From an uncultured Ignavibacteria bacterium (lineage in GTDB: Bacteria; Bacteroidota; Ignavibacteria; Tepidaquicellales; Tepidaquicellaceae), in assembly GCA_937872315.1 (NCBI GenBank), contig CALMST010000213.1:1-36221 (forward strand): a DNA stretch of 36,221 nucleotides, written 5' to 3'. The translations under genes and the position numbers were made by a program. Below the pieces are notes generated by a model. That model ran no database searches and was not told the origin of the DNA. It worked only from the letters and a program-made list of their open reading frames with translations. This document shows, one piece after another, positions 1-9,200 of this stretch (position 1 is its first letter; every line of letters begins with the position of its first letter).

Positions 1-654
1 TTTTCCGATGAAAAAAGCGGAAGTTATAAAATAAATATAGATTATCCTCAGGTTGATTTCGGACCGGATGCGCTGATGGGAGCAAGAGGCAATGCACAGG
101 ATATTAATAATTCACTCGATTCCATTGTAAACAGCATTAAAGATGAGTTTGTAAAACAGGTGTCAGAACTTCCGGAAATGAAAGATCTCGATGCGGAAAG
201 CGAAATGGCTATAAACGGAGTAGGATGGATAAACAATAATCATCTCATTTGCACACAGCTCATAAATTATACTTACATAAAAGGAACAGCCCATCCGATG
301 ACAACCAATACGACATTCAATTACACAATTGACGGAGAGGGTCCGCTTGGATTTTCTTCGCTTTTCAGAAATGATAAAGAGTATCTGAATTATATTTCTA
401 CAATTTGCATAAGAGATCTGGAAACAAAGCTGAATGATGAAGATGATAATCTGAGTGATATGATAACAGACGGAGCGTCGGCAGATATGAAGAATTTTTC
501 AAACTGGTCGGTGGAAAATGATAAGCTTATAATTATTTTTAATCCTTATCAGGTTGCTCCGTATGTTTACGGAATGCAGTCAGTTGGAATTCCGCTCAAT
601 GAACTAATGGAATATATTGATCCGAAAGGTCCGCTGGAATATATGTTCAGATAA
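1..654 (+). CDS. DUF3298 (RsiV-type C-terminal domain) protein, 5'-partial
   Basis: The reading frame is open from base 1, so the gene starts outside the window; the ATG at 76 is internal. The visible 217 residues end at a TAA (652-654). The C-terminal part carries the typical DUF3298 pattern: a 'KGTAHPMTTNTTFNY' segment, a 'LGFSSLF' turn, and near the end 'IIIFNPYQVAPYVYG' followed by 'IPLNELMEYI'. In the family (RsiV, PdaC and relatives) this domain lies C-terminal to DUF4163 in exported or membrane-anchored envelope proteins; in Gram-positives it binds lysozyme or sits on a deacetylase. The missing N-terminus should hold a signal peptide and DUF4163, which is inferred from the family. Its role in this organism is not known. 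It is convergent with the next gene across a gap of about 100 bp. Confidence 0.8.
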   Translation, partial: FSDEKSGSYKINIDYPQVDFGPDALMGARGNAQDINNSLDSIVNSIKDEFVKQVSELPEMKDLDAESEMAINGVGWINNNHLICTQLINYTYIKGTAHPMTTNTTFNYTIDGEGPLGFSSLFRNDKEYLNYISTICIRDLETKLNDEDDNLSDMITDGASADMKNFSNWSVENDKLIIIFNPYQVAPYVYGMQSVGIPLNELMEYIDPKGPLEYMFR

Positions 655-754
655 GAAAATTTATCCTGACCAATAAAAATTTCAGATTAATCAAACAGGA
701 ACAAATAAAAAATTTGCTTATTTTAACAAATCAGATAATCAGCCAGTTAACCGA

Positions 755-1660
755 TCAAAAGTGCAAGTGATGTTTTGTTTCGGGATTGTTCTGGTGATGG
801 ATCTTAATAGAAATTACACCTCCGATAATGACAAGTATTATTCCGATAAAAGAGGAAATTCCGGGAATGTGATCATAAATTAAGTAATCCAGAATTCCGG
901 CAAAAATAACCACTGAAAAATTCAGCGGTGACAATTTTACAACCGGAACATATCTGTAAGCAAATTGCAGAAGATACAGATAACTGATAAAAAGAGCTCC
1001 TGTAAGAATTGCATATAACCAGATCAAAAGCGGAGGATTCGACCAGTTTGCAATGGCAAAGGGAAGAGTTAGCACAAATGCTATAAGCGAATAATAAAAT
1101 AAAATTGTAATAAATGATTCTGTCTTTGTCAGAATACCAAGGGTAACAAATGTCACTGCCAGTGATATCCCTGCGCACAAACCATACATATCACCTTTTT
1201 CAAAAAAATTTCCGTCCGTCGGATCGAGAATAAAAATTATTCCCGTAAAACCTATCAGAATTCCCCACCAGATTTTATTATCAATTCTATTTTTTAACCA
1301 GATCATTGTGAGAATAGGTATAAACAGAGGTGCGGTATTATTAAGCAGATTTGCATTTACGAGCGGAATTTCGGAAACAGCCGTTACAAAAAATGTAAAT
1401 GCCAGTATTCCCGAGATACCGCGGATAAAATGATACTTTAATTTAGTTGTTTTTAGATCACGGAATTTATTTTTTGAAGCTAAAAAAGTTATAATGACAA
1501 GACAGGTTAAATACTGTATAAAAATAACCCATTCAGTTGAAGCGCCGGCTGCTATTTCCAGTTTAACCAAAAGACTAACGGAAGCAAGAAAGAAAAATCC
1601 CGTAAGAGTAGCAAAGACTGCTTTAAAAGTATTTGAATTTTCATTATTTATTTCAGTCAT
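755..1660 (-). CDS. EamA/DMT-superfamily permease
   Basis: A 301-residue very hydrophobic protein with about ten predicted membrane segments arranged as two repeats of five, the usual size and layout for EamA (RhaT/YdcZ-like drug/metabolite transporters). The first repeat ends around 'GILIGFTGIIFIL' and the second with 'SSFIGIILVIIGGVISI', the Gly-rich last helix typical of EamA repeats. The 'ISGILAFTFFVTAVSEIPLVNANLLNNTAPLFIPIL' type region (about residues 85-120) matches the family's conserved part. Substrate cannot be read from the sequence; relatives export amino acids, nucleobases or other metabolites. It is the last gene of a minus-strand run, 46 bp after the GNAT gene upstream, and may share its transcript. 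Confidence 0.85.
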   Translation of the reverse strand: MTEINNENSNTFKAVFATLTGFFFLASVSLLVKLEIAAGASTEWVIFIQYLTCLVIITFLASKNKFRDLKTTKLKYHFIRGISGILAFTFFVTAVSEIPLVNANLLNNTAPLFIPILTMIWLKNRIDNKIWWGILIGFTGIIFILDPTDGNFFEKGDMYGLCAGISLAVTFVTLGILTKTESFITILFYYSLIAFVLTLPFAIANWSNPPLLIWLYAILTGALFISYLYLLQFAYRYVPVVKLSPLNFSVVIFAGILDYLIYDHIPGISSFIGIILVIIGGVISIKIHHQNNPETKHHLHF

Positions 1661-1706
1661 TCAGAATTTATTTTGAAAATTGAAAATCCGGATGTTTTTT
1701 CGTTCA

Positions 1707-2258
1707 TCAGATAAACCTGTACATAAGTACGCTGTCAATATAAGAATCATCTTCGAGTTTCATATCCTTCGGACATCTGCCTTCTTCAATAAATCCCAGC
1801 TTTCGGTAAAGATTTTGCGCATTTTCATTTGTGGAGAATACAGCCAGAGTGATCTTCTCAATTAAATTACCGCTTTGCGCCCATTCAATCAAAGTGTTTA
1901 TAAGGATTTCTCCAATACCAAGGCGTCTGTATTCCTTGATAATGTAAACAGAAAATGAACCGGAGTGTTTTGTTCGTTTAAATCCGCCGTTCTCAAAATC
2001 AAGATAGCCCACAACCTTTCCTTCAGTTTCAGCAACGAGATAAAGTGAACCATCTGATATTTCGTATTGTGCTATCTTTTCTTTTTCAGCTTTCGGTGTA
2101 TAAAAAGTCTCTCCCGGCGTTCTTAGCATATAGAGCTTTTCATTTACGATCGTCAAATTTACGTCTATGATCTGAACAGCGTCTTTTGGGTGAGCATTTC
2201 TAATAATAACATTAAGTCCGTTTTTTAACTGATAAGTTTTTTGTTCAATTAAACTCAT
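1707..2258 (-). CDS. GNAT-family N-acetyltransferase
   Basis: A 183-residue single-domain GCN5-related acetyltransferase. Motif A, which binds the acetyl-CoA pyrophosphate, is seen as 'EYRRLGIGEILINTLIEWA' (R-R-x-G-x-G at about residues 111-116), followed by the beta5/alpha4 part 'ITLAVFSTNENAQNLYRKLGFIEEG' with the usual N-x-x-A-x-x-L-Y-x-K-x-G-F signature. This end resembles RimI-like and antibiotic/amine acetyltransferases; the acceptor cannot be told. The gene starts 45 bp after the HAD gene upstream on the same strand, so co-transcription is likely. Confidence 0.9.
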   Translation of the reverse strand: MSLIEQKTYQLKNGLNVIIRNAHPKDAVQIIDVNLTIVNEKLYMLRTPGETFYTPKAEKEKIAQYEISDGSLYLVAETEGKVVGYLDFENGGFKRTKHSGSFSVYIIKEYRRLGIGEILINTLIEWAQSGNLIEKITLAVFSTNENAQNLYRKLGFIEEGRCPKDMKLEDDSYIDSVLMYRFI

Positions 2259-2303
2259 TTTCAGAAATAAATTATTATGTAAGAATTATAAAATTAACAG
2301 ATA

Positions 2304-2972
2304 TTAATTGCTCAGAATGAATTTCAGTATTTTTTCTCTGCCGTTTTCATCAAAATCATTTATAATTAAATCTGCTCCGGAAAGATCCTGCATATTTGTA
2401 CTGCTATTTGTAAATCCGATACTTTTCATGCCGGCTGAATTAGCTGCATTGATGCCATTTGCTGAATCTTCAATCACATAAAAACTCCCGGGGTTCTGAT
2501 CAAAATGATCAGCAACTTTTAAAAAAATATCCGGAGAAGGTTTGCCTTTTTCAACTTCCTCACCGCTGATTATAAAATCAAAATTATTTTTGATCTTCAG
2601 TTTTTCAAGTACAAAATTAACATTATCCTTTGCTGATGAAGATGCAACGCTTAATCTGACATTGTTCTTTTTAAGGATCTCTATCAGTTCATTGATTCCT
2701 TCTACCGGTTTTGTAATGATATCCGAGTCCAGTATCTCAAGCATTCTTCTTTTTTCAAGGTGTATGAAGTCGCTTATTTCATTTTCGAGTTCATATTTTT
2801 CCTTTAGGAATTTCCACATAGGAACTGATGGCATGCCTACAAGGGCTTTATATGTTTCATCATCCATATTTATTCCAAACTGATCAAACATCCTGAGATT
2901 CATCTCAAGATAAGCCGGTTCTGAATCGATCAGTACTCCGTCCATGTCAAATATAACAACTTTATCTGTCAT
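2304..2972 (-). CDS. HAD-family phosphatase / beta-phosphoglucomutase-like
   Basis: A 222-residue haloacid dehalogenase-like hydrolase of subfamily IA. Motif I is 'VVIFDMDGVLIDSEP' (nucleophile D9, acid/base D11), motif II is 'LSVASSSAKDNV', motif III lysine is in 'KGKPSPDIFLKVA', and motif IV is 'YVIEDSANGINAANSAGM' with the metal-binding Glu-Asp pair. A helical cap domain sits between motifs I and II. The 'GVLIDSEP' and 'EDSANGI' forms are those of beta-phosphoglucomutase and sugar-phosphate phosphatases such as YniC. Whether it is a mutase or a phosphatase cannot be decided. Its start overlaps the stop of the upstream GNAT gene by 4 bp (ATGA), which points to translational coupling. Confidence 0.88.
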   Translation of the reverse strand: MTDKVVIFDMDGVLIDSEPAYLEMNLRMFDQFGINMDDETYKALVGMPSVPMWKFLKEKYELENEISDFIHLEKRRMLEILDSDIITKPVEGINELIEILKKNNVRLSVASSSAKDNVNFVLEKLKIKNNFDFIISGEEVEKGKPSPDIFLKVADHFDQNPGSFYVIEDSANGINAANSAGMKSIGFTNSSTNMQDLSGADLIINDFDENGREKILKFILSN

Positions 2973-3526
2973 TGATCATAATTCTGATTAATTAATGCAA
3001 ATCGTATATGATCCTGCCATTTACCGTTTATCTTTAAGTAATTTTCTGAATATCCTTCTTTGGTAAAATTCAATTTTTCAAGTACCCTTACAGATGCGGT
3101 ATTAGAAGGTATTACATTCGCTTCGATTCTGTGAAGTCTGATATCCCGGAAGGAAAAATCTATGATCTCTTTTACTGCTTCAGTTGCAAATCCTTTTCCG
3201 TTCTCATTTTCATCCACGCTGTATCCGAGAAAAGCGCTTTGCAGAATACCCCTTATGATATTTGATACGGCAATATTTCCTATAACCCTTTCAGGATCAT
3301 CTTTTTTAAATATATTATAACGGTATTCACTGCCGCATTCTCTGAGATTTTTTTCGTATTCGAGTTTCCGTAACTGATATTCATATGTATAATAATCTTT
3401 ATCATATTCAGGAATCCAGGGTTTTAGAAATTTACTGTTCCTGTGATAAAACTCAAGCAATCCGGGAATATCAGTTGCGCTCAGTGTTTTTAATATTAAC
3501 CGGGGTGTCGTAATTCTTTCTGCCAT
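2969..3526 (-). CDS. RimJ/RimL-type GNAT N-acetyltransferase
   Basis: A 185-residue acetyltransferase of the RimJ/RimL branch (Acetyltransf_3). It opens with 'ITTPRLILKTLSATDI', the classical 'T-x-R-L-x-L-R' entry strand, has 'GNIAVSNI' in the core, and carries motif A around 'NGKGFATEAVKEIIDFSF'. The end 'IRLHRIEANVIPSNTASVRVLEKLNFTKEGY' is the family's R-I-x-A-x-V-x-x-x-N-x-x-S signature. Members acetylate N-termini of ribosomal proteins or small amines; the target here is unknown. It lies 30 bp behind the DEAD-box helicase and overlaps the HAD gene by 4 bp, so all are probably on one message. Confidence 0.9.
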   Translation of the reverse strand: MAERITTPRLILKTLSATDIPGLLEFYHRNSKFLKPWIPEYDKDYYTYEYQLRKLEYEKNLRECGSEYRYNIFKKDDPERVIGNIAVSNIIRGILQSAFLGYSVDENENGKGFATEAVKEIIDFSFRDIRLHRIEANVIPSNTASVRVLEKLNFTKEGYSENYLKINGKWQDHIRFALINQNYDQ

Positions 3527-3556
3527 TAAAAATAAGCACTTAAAAAATTATAGAGT

Positions 3557-5287
3557 TTAATATTTTCTCTCACTTGCAATTTCCATTGCTATCTGTTTTC
3601 CCTTTATGGTATTGTTATCCATTACTTTTATAACTTTATCCGAGTACTGCTTCGGGATCTCCACAAAGCTGTATTTATCAAATATTGCAATCTCTCCGAT
3701 CGCTTTTCCCGGAATACCGGATTCACCAGCTATTGCTCCCACGATATCATTTGGTTTCACTCTCTGATTTTTTCCAACGTTAATGAATAATCTTACCATA
3801 TTTTCATCACCTCCTCTTTTAAAGCTTCCTCTCGAATCACCACCGTCATGTTTTCCGCCTTTATCAAATTTACCTTTCTTTTTAAATCTGCCGCCTCTGT
3901 CACCTCTGTCGCCTCTGTCTTTGCGGTCACCTCTGTCGTCACGGCTGAAATTTTCTCTTTCATATGTATATTCTGCAGCGGGAGCTTCTTCTTTTTCTTT
4001 ACCCATTACCATTTTTAAAAGAGCTGCAGCTATTTCAACTGAAGTGTAATCTTCATTAACAAGTCTGTCTATTACAGAACTGTATTTCGTCATGTCATCA
4101 TCACTGTCCATTAGTGCTTTTATTTCATTAATGAGAGTGTTGGTTCTGATCTCCTGTACATCTTTCATTGATGGGATCGGAAGAGAAATAATCTTTGTTT
4201 TTGTGTATCTTTCTATTTCCTTGATAGTCCTGAATTCTTTTCCGACTACGAAGGTAAATGCCTGACCGGCTCTTCCAGCACGGGCTGTTCTTCCTATTCT
4301 GTGAACATAATACTCATCATCCTGCGGCATATCGTAATTGAATACAGCATCAATGTCATCTACATCAATTCCTCTTGCTGCTACATCAGTTGCAACTAGT
4401 ATTTCGAGTTTTCCTGATCTGAATTTTGACATTACTCTGTCTCTCATTGTCTGTTTCAGATCACCGTGAAGTCCTTCTGCAGAATAGCCTCTTGCCTGAA
4501 GATGCGAAACGAGATCATCAACACTTCGTTTTCTGTTGCTGAATACGAGAGATAATTTTGGATTATGAATATCTATCAATCGTGTCAGAACCTCAAGTTT
4601 CATACTGGGTTTTAATTCAATATAATACTGATTCACATTAGGCACAGTGACTTCTTTATGAACGACCTTTATGTGATCGGGAGTGGTCAGATATTTTTTT
4701 GAAAGATCCAGTATCTGTTTTGGCATGGTAGCCGAGAACAATATAGTTTGTCTTTCTTCCGGCACCTGTTTAAGTATCATTTCAATATCATCCCGGAATC
4801 CCATATCAAGCATTTCATCAGCTTCATCAAGAACGACCATTTTGATTTCCTTAAGTTTTAAAGTAGCCCTGTTGATATGATCTATCACTCTTCCCGGTGT
4901 ACCAATCACTATCTGTACGCCTGAGTTTATTGATCTGATCTGTCTGTCAATAGGCTGTCCACCGTAGATCGGAACAATCTTGGCATTCTTTTTATATTTT
5001 AATAATTCACTCAGCTCTTCAGAAACCTGAATAGCAAGTTCTCTTGTCGGGCATAAAACTATCGCCTGAACCTTTTTTGATGAAAAATCAATAGTTTCAA
5101 TAATCGGTATTCCAAATGATGCAGTTTTTCCCGTACCCGTCTGTGCCTGACCAATGACATCTTTACCGCTTAATATAACCGGTATTGCCTGTGACTGAAT
5201 CGGTGTGGCTTCTTCGAATCCCATATCAGTAATTGCGTTAAGTATATCTTTTGACAGACCTAACTCTTCGAACTTTAATGTATACAT
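3557..5287 (-). CDS. deaD: DEAD-box ATP-dependent RNA helicase with DbpA-type RNA-binding domain
   Basis: A 576-residue RNA helicase. In order: Q motif (F6 ... Q31), Walker A 'AQTGTGKT' (48-55), 'PTRELA' (80-85), 'TPGRVID' (130-136), DEAD at 154-157, SAT at 185-187, then the second RecA domain with 'VATDVAARGID' and 'YVHRIGRTARAGR'. After it comes a low-complexity Arg/Gly/Asp tract of repeated 'GDRGDRGG'-like units (about 436-490), and from about 495 a C-terminal DbpA/CsdA RNA-binding fold ('MVRLFINVGKNQRVKPNDIV' to 'KGKQIAMEIA'). This architecture is that of DeaD/CsdA, which remodels structured RNA, ribosome precursors and cold-stalled mRNAs in the cytoplasm. The symbol is by architecture. 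Downstream genes follow closely on the same strand. Confidence 0.93.
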   Translation of the reverse strand: MYTLKFEELGLSKDILNAITDMGFEEATPIQSQAIPVILSGKDVIGQAQTGTGKTASFGIPIIETIDFSSKKVQAIVLCPTRELAIQVSEELSELLKYKKNAKIVPIYGGQPIDRQIRSINSGVQIVIGTPGRVIDHINRATLKLKEIKMVVLDEADEMLDMGFRDDIEMILKQVPEERQTILFSATMPKQILDLSKKYLTTPDHIKVVHKEVTVPNVNQYYIELKPSMKLEVLTRLIDIHNPKLSLVFSNRKRSVDDLVSHLQARGYSAEGLHGDLKQTMRDRVMSKFRSGKLEILVATDVAARGIDVDDIDAVFNYDMPQDDEYYVHRIGRTARAGRAGQAFTFVVGKEFRTIKEIERYTKTKIISLPIPSMKDVQEIRTNTLINEIKALMDSDDDMTKYSSVIDRLVNEDYTSVEIAAALLKMVMGKEKEEAPAAEYTYERENFSRDDRGDRKDRGDRGDRGGRFKKKGKFDKGGKHDGGDSRGSFKRGGDENMVRLFINVGKNQRVKPNDIVGAIAGESGIPGKAIGEIAIFDKYSFVEIPKQYSDKVIKVMDNNTIKGKQIAMEIASERKY

Positions 5288-5415
5288 TATATTTTTTTAA
5301 TTAAATTATTTGACACTGTTTATTTGTTGCTTTGTAAAAACAACAGCCCTGAATATATCACGGCGGATATTTACTGTTTTTATTTATAAAATGAATTTCG
5401 TTTTTTAAATTTTAT

Positions 5416-6753
5416 TTATAAAAGATTACTGGCAAGTTCAGCAAGCTCAGATCTCTCGCCTTTGAGAAGATTTATATGAGCATAGACCTTTTGCCCTTTG
5501 AAATGTTCGATCAGATATGAAAGACCATTTGAAAGAGAATCAAGATAAGGATGATCGATCTGATAGATATCTCCCGTAAATACAATTTTTGCGCCTTCAC
5601 CAGCCCGTGTGATAATGGTTTTGATCTCATGCGGAGTAAGATTCTGAGCTTCATCCACAATGAAAAAAATTCTCTGCAGGCTTCTTCCTCTGATATAGCT
5701 CAGAGGTTCGATCACAAGTTTATCATCTTTTATAAGTTGCGTGATCTGCTGATATTGTTTATCAGTCTCACCATACTGATCCTGAATCACCTTTATGTTA
5801 TCCCAGAGAGGCTGCATATATGGTGCTAATTTATCTTCAATGTCACCGGGAAGATAACCTATATCTTTATTACTCAGGGGAACTACAGGTCTTGCAATGT
5901 ATATCTGTCTGTAATGCTTTTTTGACTGAAGTGCGGAAGCAATTGCAAGTAGCGTTTTACCGGTTCCGGCTTTACCGGTCATTGAGATCAGCGGAATATC
6001 ATTATTTGTTAATGCATCTAAAGCAAAGGTCTGTTCGGCATTTCGTGACTTAATTCCATATACATCTATTTTATCGACTCTTCTTAGTATCTCTCTGAAC
6101 GGATCAAAGTGCGCAAGTACGGAGCGGTTATTATTTCTCAGAATATAAAATTTATTGGGCAGTATCTCGCCTTTAAGTTCTTTTTTTACTTCATCCAGGG
6201 GTACTTCAAAAGGCGGCAGGTATAATTTCTGCAGTATCTCATCATCAAAATTCTCAATAATCTCTTTGCCGCTATATAACTCTTCCACGTTATTGATCCT
6301 GTCAGTTGTATAATCTTCAGCAGGCAAACCCATTGCTTTTGCCTTCATCCGGAGATTCACATCTTTTGTAACGAGGATCACCGAACGTTTTTCATCAGCT
6401 TTCTGAACATCAATTGCGCAGCTTAATATTCTGTGATCAGGAGTATCGTCAGTAAAGATCTCCCTTATCTCTTTACTCATTCCGCGTGATATGGCAATCC
6501 TGACTTTTCCGAGTCCTTTACCGAGCGAGACTCCGCCGTTGAACAATGCTGATCCTGTCATGGTATCAAGTGTCCGGGCAAAATCACGGGCATTGAGATT
6601 TATTACCTGGCTTCCTCTTTTGAAATGATCAAGTTCTTCGATCACGGTCAGAGGTATCACTATATCATTTTCCTTAAATTGAAAAATGCATGAAGAATCG
6701 TGAAGTATGACATTAGTATCAAGTACAAATACTTTAGTAGATTTTTTTGCCAT
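5416..6753 (-). CDS. PhoH2-type protein: PIN domain fused to PhoH ATPase
   Basis: A 445-residue two-domain protein. Residues 7 to about 150 form a PIN ribonuclease domain with the acidic residues D12 ('VLDTNVILHD'), E39/E40 ('VIEELDHFK'), D106 ('DHRIL') and D131 ('VTKDVNLR'). Residues about 240-445 are a PhoH P-loop ATPase: Walker A 'GKAGTGKT' (260-267), 'ARPVVP' (288-293) and Walker B 'FFIVDEAQN' (363-371). PhoH2 proteins (YlaK, mycobacterial PhoH2) have RNA helicase and RNase activity in vitro; some mycobacterial ones pair with an antitoxin-like partner, but none is seen here. The next gene downstream is an RNA helicase, 128 bp away, so a shared role in RNA turnover is possible but is inference. 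Confidence 0.93.
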   Translation of the reverse strand: MAKKSTKVFVLDTNVILHDSSCIFQFKENDIVIPLTVIEELDHFKRGSQVINLNARDFARTLDTMTGSALFNGGVSLGKGLGKVRIAISRGMSKEIREIFTDDTPDHRILSCAIDVQKADEKRSVILVTKDVNLRMKAKAMGLPAEDYTTDRINNVEELYSGKEIIENFDDEILQKLYLPPFEVPLDEVKKELKGEILPNKFYILRNNNRSVLAHFDPFREILRRVDKIDVYGIKSRNAEQTFALDALTNNDIPLISMTGKAGTGKTLLAIASALQSKKHYRQIYIARPVVPLSNKDIGYLPGDIEDKLAPYMQPLWDNIKVIQDQYGETDKQYQQITQLIKDDKLVIEPLSYIRGRSLQRIFFIVDEAQNLTPHEIKTIITRAGEGAKIVFTGDIYQIDHPYLDSLSNGLSYLIEHFKGQKVYAHINLLKGERSELAELASNLL

Positions 6754-6787
6754 TAATTTATTCGTTTGAAATGAACGACTAATATAA

Positions 6788-6801
6788 CCTATCTGAATAG
6801 G
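6788..6801. promoter_or_regulatory. Small perfect inverted repeat upstream of the PIN-PhoH gene
   Basis: CCTAT-ctga-ATAGG, a perfect 5-bp-arm palindrome with a 4-nt spacer, lies 35 bp before the start codon of the PIN-PhoH gene. It could be an operator or a 5'-leader hairpin. Short and AT-rich, so chance is possible. Confidence 0.3.
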
Positions 6802-6905
6802 ATAAGAAATGCAGGAATTAAAATCAGTGGGATTTCATAATATTGACTGAAACAGGTAAAACAACTTTTTGGAAAAAGATCATTCAGAAAAGTGAGTTTG
6901 CAAAA

Positions 6906-8999
6906 TTAAAATCCCGCCTCCAGTCCAAATGAAAACCTGTTATTTATATTACCTTCTATCCTGTCATTGCCGCTACCGATGTTCTTGACACCTTCAAAAT
7001 ATGTCTCCGCATATTTTGCCGAGAGGTTTATAAAAGGAAACGGTCTGTACTTTATGACAACATACCAGCGCCTGCCTTCTCCATATAAAGGTACATTTGA
7101 CATGACTCCCTGTATGTCGTTTTCAAATTCATATATCCGGCTGTCATAACTGTCAGTATTGAAGAATATATATCTTGTGTCGATCGTCATTTTTTTCACA
7201 GGTAAGAATCTGATATCGGAGTAAAACAGGTATCCTTTGTTGTTTCCGGTAAAATTACGGTATTCTATGCAGACATATTCAAACCTGCTCCTGAATCTCA
7301 AACTATTCTTTATGTTAAAAATAAAACCAGTTCTGATATTCATTTGATTTCTGTTAGCGATCAACTTTGATTCACGCCCTTCAGGATTATAATACTTTTG
7401 AGTCTCTTCTTTATTTTCATTTTTATATTTAATATCAAGCAATAGCTCTTTGGATATTTTCCATTCCGCATTTGTCAGAAAATCATTTCCATTTACAGGG
7501 ACAGGATTAAAATAAGTTCTGTAAGGAAATTTATACTGGTCAAAGTAACTATTGATAATAAGACCTTTCAAAGGTTTGAATAAGATACCCGCATAAAGTC
7601 CCCGTTCGTTGTAGGTATCTCCCCGTTCACTGAATCCGAAGGAATGTACAGGAGTAAAATCAGCAGGATAATTTCTGTAAGAAATTATCACATTAGCAAA
7701 ATTTAAAAAAGTGAACATTATACCGTTTACTGATGCAAGTGAATTTGTCTGAGATAAAGCGAATTCCCCAAATAAATTCATATTCTTTAAGATAATATCA
7801 TAATCGGCTCCTGCCATAGAAGCTTTATTTCCGGAAATTTTAAACAGGTTCAGAGAGGAATCCCGAATAATGTTCTTAGAAAATTTACTTTGCCAGTAAG
7901 TAATTCCGAATCTGTAACTTCCTCTTTCATATGAAACTCTCCCACCGGTTAATTTTTCCCTGGCAGAATTTTTTCTTTGAATTTCTGTGGATGTCCTGTG
8001 ATAACCATCACTATAAAAACTCTGAATATCACCTGTGATAATGTTTGAAGATGCATCAAAATAATTATCCGAATAGAACATATTGAAGTTAAGATATCTG
8101 AGTTCGTTCAAATTTATGTTTACAGCGCCTCCCCGGAAAAACTGCACTTCATTAACCGAACCATAACCTTTTAAACCTTTCCCTTTTTTCTTCACCGGAT
8201 TAATTGCATCAGCTCCCTTTGAAAAAGCCTGCAAAGTCCACATAGACAAACCCTGGCCGAAATTCAGCACATAATCACCGGCTATAACTTCCTTAATAAA
8301 TCCTGAACTTTTCATACCGGCAAAACCCGAAATAAAGTCGGTAATATATTTTTCACCCGGATCTTTTTCAGTTGTTAGATTTGCTTCAAGATCATATTTC
8401 AAAGTATTATATTTAAAATTTAACTGGTTATAAAGTTTTATTCTTTTTCCTTCATATTTCCCGGAAAGAAAACCTGCCTTCGGCTGCAGATCCTGAAGGA
8501 ACCTGGAGCGAATCCGGCTTTTTAGTACTGAATTCCCGGTCCTGGAATGGTTCATGATATTATTATTTTTACCGCTGTGATGAGTTTTTAAATTTTTCTT
8601 GCTTACAATCAGATAAATTTTTATTTTTTCATAAAGATCCTCCGAAATTCCTTCTACTTTAAGCAATTCTCTTTTTGATCTGAAATAACCGGCTTCATTC
8701 CGGTAAGCAAGGATCTTTTTTGAAATAATGGAATTGAGGTAGGGTATGTTTTCGAGCTGAGACAGAGTAGTTGTATTCAGATCATAAGGATGTTTCTTCA
8801 GATAATCCAGCTCATCAAGCAACTCCGAATCATCTTCCCCCGAATCAATTTCTTCAAGAAGTACTTCTTCCTGCCTGTCAAATTCCTGTTCAAAAGAACC
8901 GGTGGAATCCGTAAATTCTTTTGAAATGATATCCTGTGAATGAGTAGAATTCGAAAGATTTAATAACACAATAATCATCAAAGCAATATAGTTTTTCAT
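6906..8999 (-). CDS. Exported helix-hairpin-helix domain protein with C-terminal beta-barrel-like region
   Basis: A 697-residue protein. Residues 1-22 are a signal peptide (ending 'NSTHSQ'), residues about 30-70 are very acidic, and residues about 73-130 hold two helix-hairpin-helix motifs of the ComEA type: 'LNTTTLSQLENIPYLNS' and 'YFRSKRELLKVEGISEDLY', with the typical L-x-x-I/V-x-G-I pattern. The remaining 550 residues are rich in alternating aromatic and polar residues ('YRNYPADFTPVHSFGFSERG') and the chain ends in Phe ('FGLEAGF'), as outer-membrane barrels do. Such HHH-barrel fusions are common but uncharacterised in the Bacteroidota/Ignavibacteriota. HHH motifs bind DNA without sequence preference, so a role in handling DNA at the envelope is conceivable but not shown. 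Confidence 0.8.
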   Translation of the reverse strand: MKNYIALMIIVLLNLSNSTHSQDIISKEFTDSTGSFEQEFDRQEEVLLEEIDSGEDDSELLDELDYLKKHPYDLNTTTLSQLENIPYLNSIISKKILAYRNEAGYFRSKRELLKVEGISEDLYEKIKIYLIVSKKNLKTHHSGKNNNIMNHSRTGNSVLKSRIRSRFLQDLQPKAGFLSGKYEGKRIKLYNQLNFKYNTLKYDLEANLTTEKDPGEKYITDFISGFAGMKSSGFIKEVIAGDYVLNFGQGLSMWTLQAFSKGADAINPVKKKGKGLKGYGSVNEVQFFRGGAVNINLNELRYLNFNMFYSDNYFDASSNIITGDIQSFYSDGYHRTSTEIQRKNSAREKLTGGRVSYERGSYRFGITYWQSKFSKNIIRDSSLNLFKISGNKASMAGADYDIILKNMNLFGEFALSQTNSLASVNGIMFTFLNFANVIISYRNYPADFTPVHSFGFSERGDTYNERGLYAGILFKPLKGLIINSYFDQYKFPYRTYFNPVPVNGNDFLTNAEWKISKELLLDIKYKNENKEETQKYYNPEGRESKLIANRNQMNIRTGFIFNIKNSLRFRSRFEYVCIEYRNFTGNNKGYLFYSDIRFLPVKKMTIDTRYIFFNTDSYDSRIYEFENDIQGVMSNVPLYGEGRRWYVVIKYRPFPFINLSAKYAETYFEGVKNIGSGNDRIEGNINNRFSFGLEAGF

Positions 9000-9200
9000 A
9001 AGTCACACGGGAAATGATTAAATGAAAAAATATACTTTTTACAAATTATATATCAAAAGATAAATATTTGAGTTTGTGAAAATGGAAAAGAAAAAAATTT
9101 AGAGAAGATAGCTAATGAGTGTTGGGGGAAAAAGTCTTGTGTTTAAATGGAGAAGAAGAGAATTTGTTAATATTAAAGTGACTTTGCGGAGCGCGGGGCT

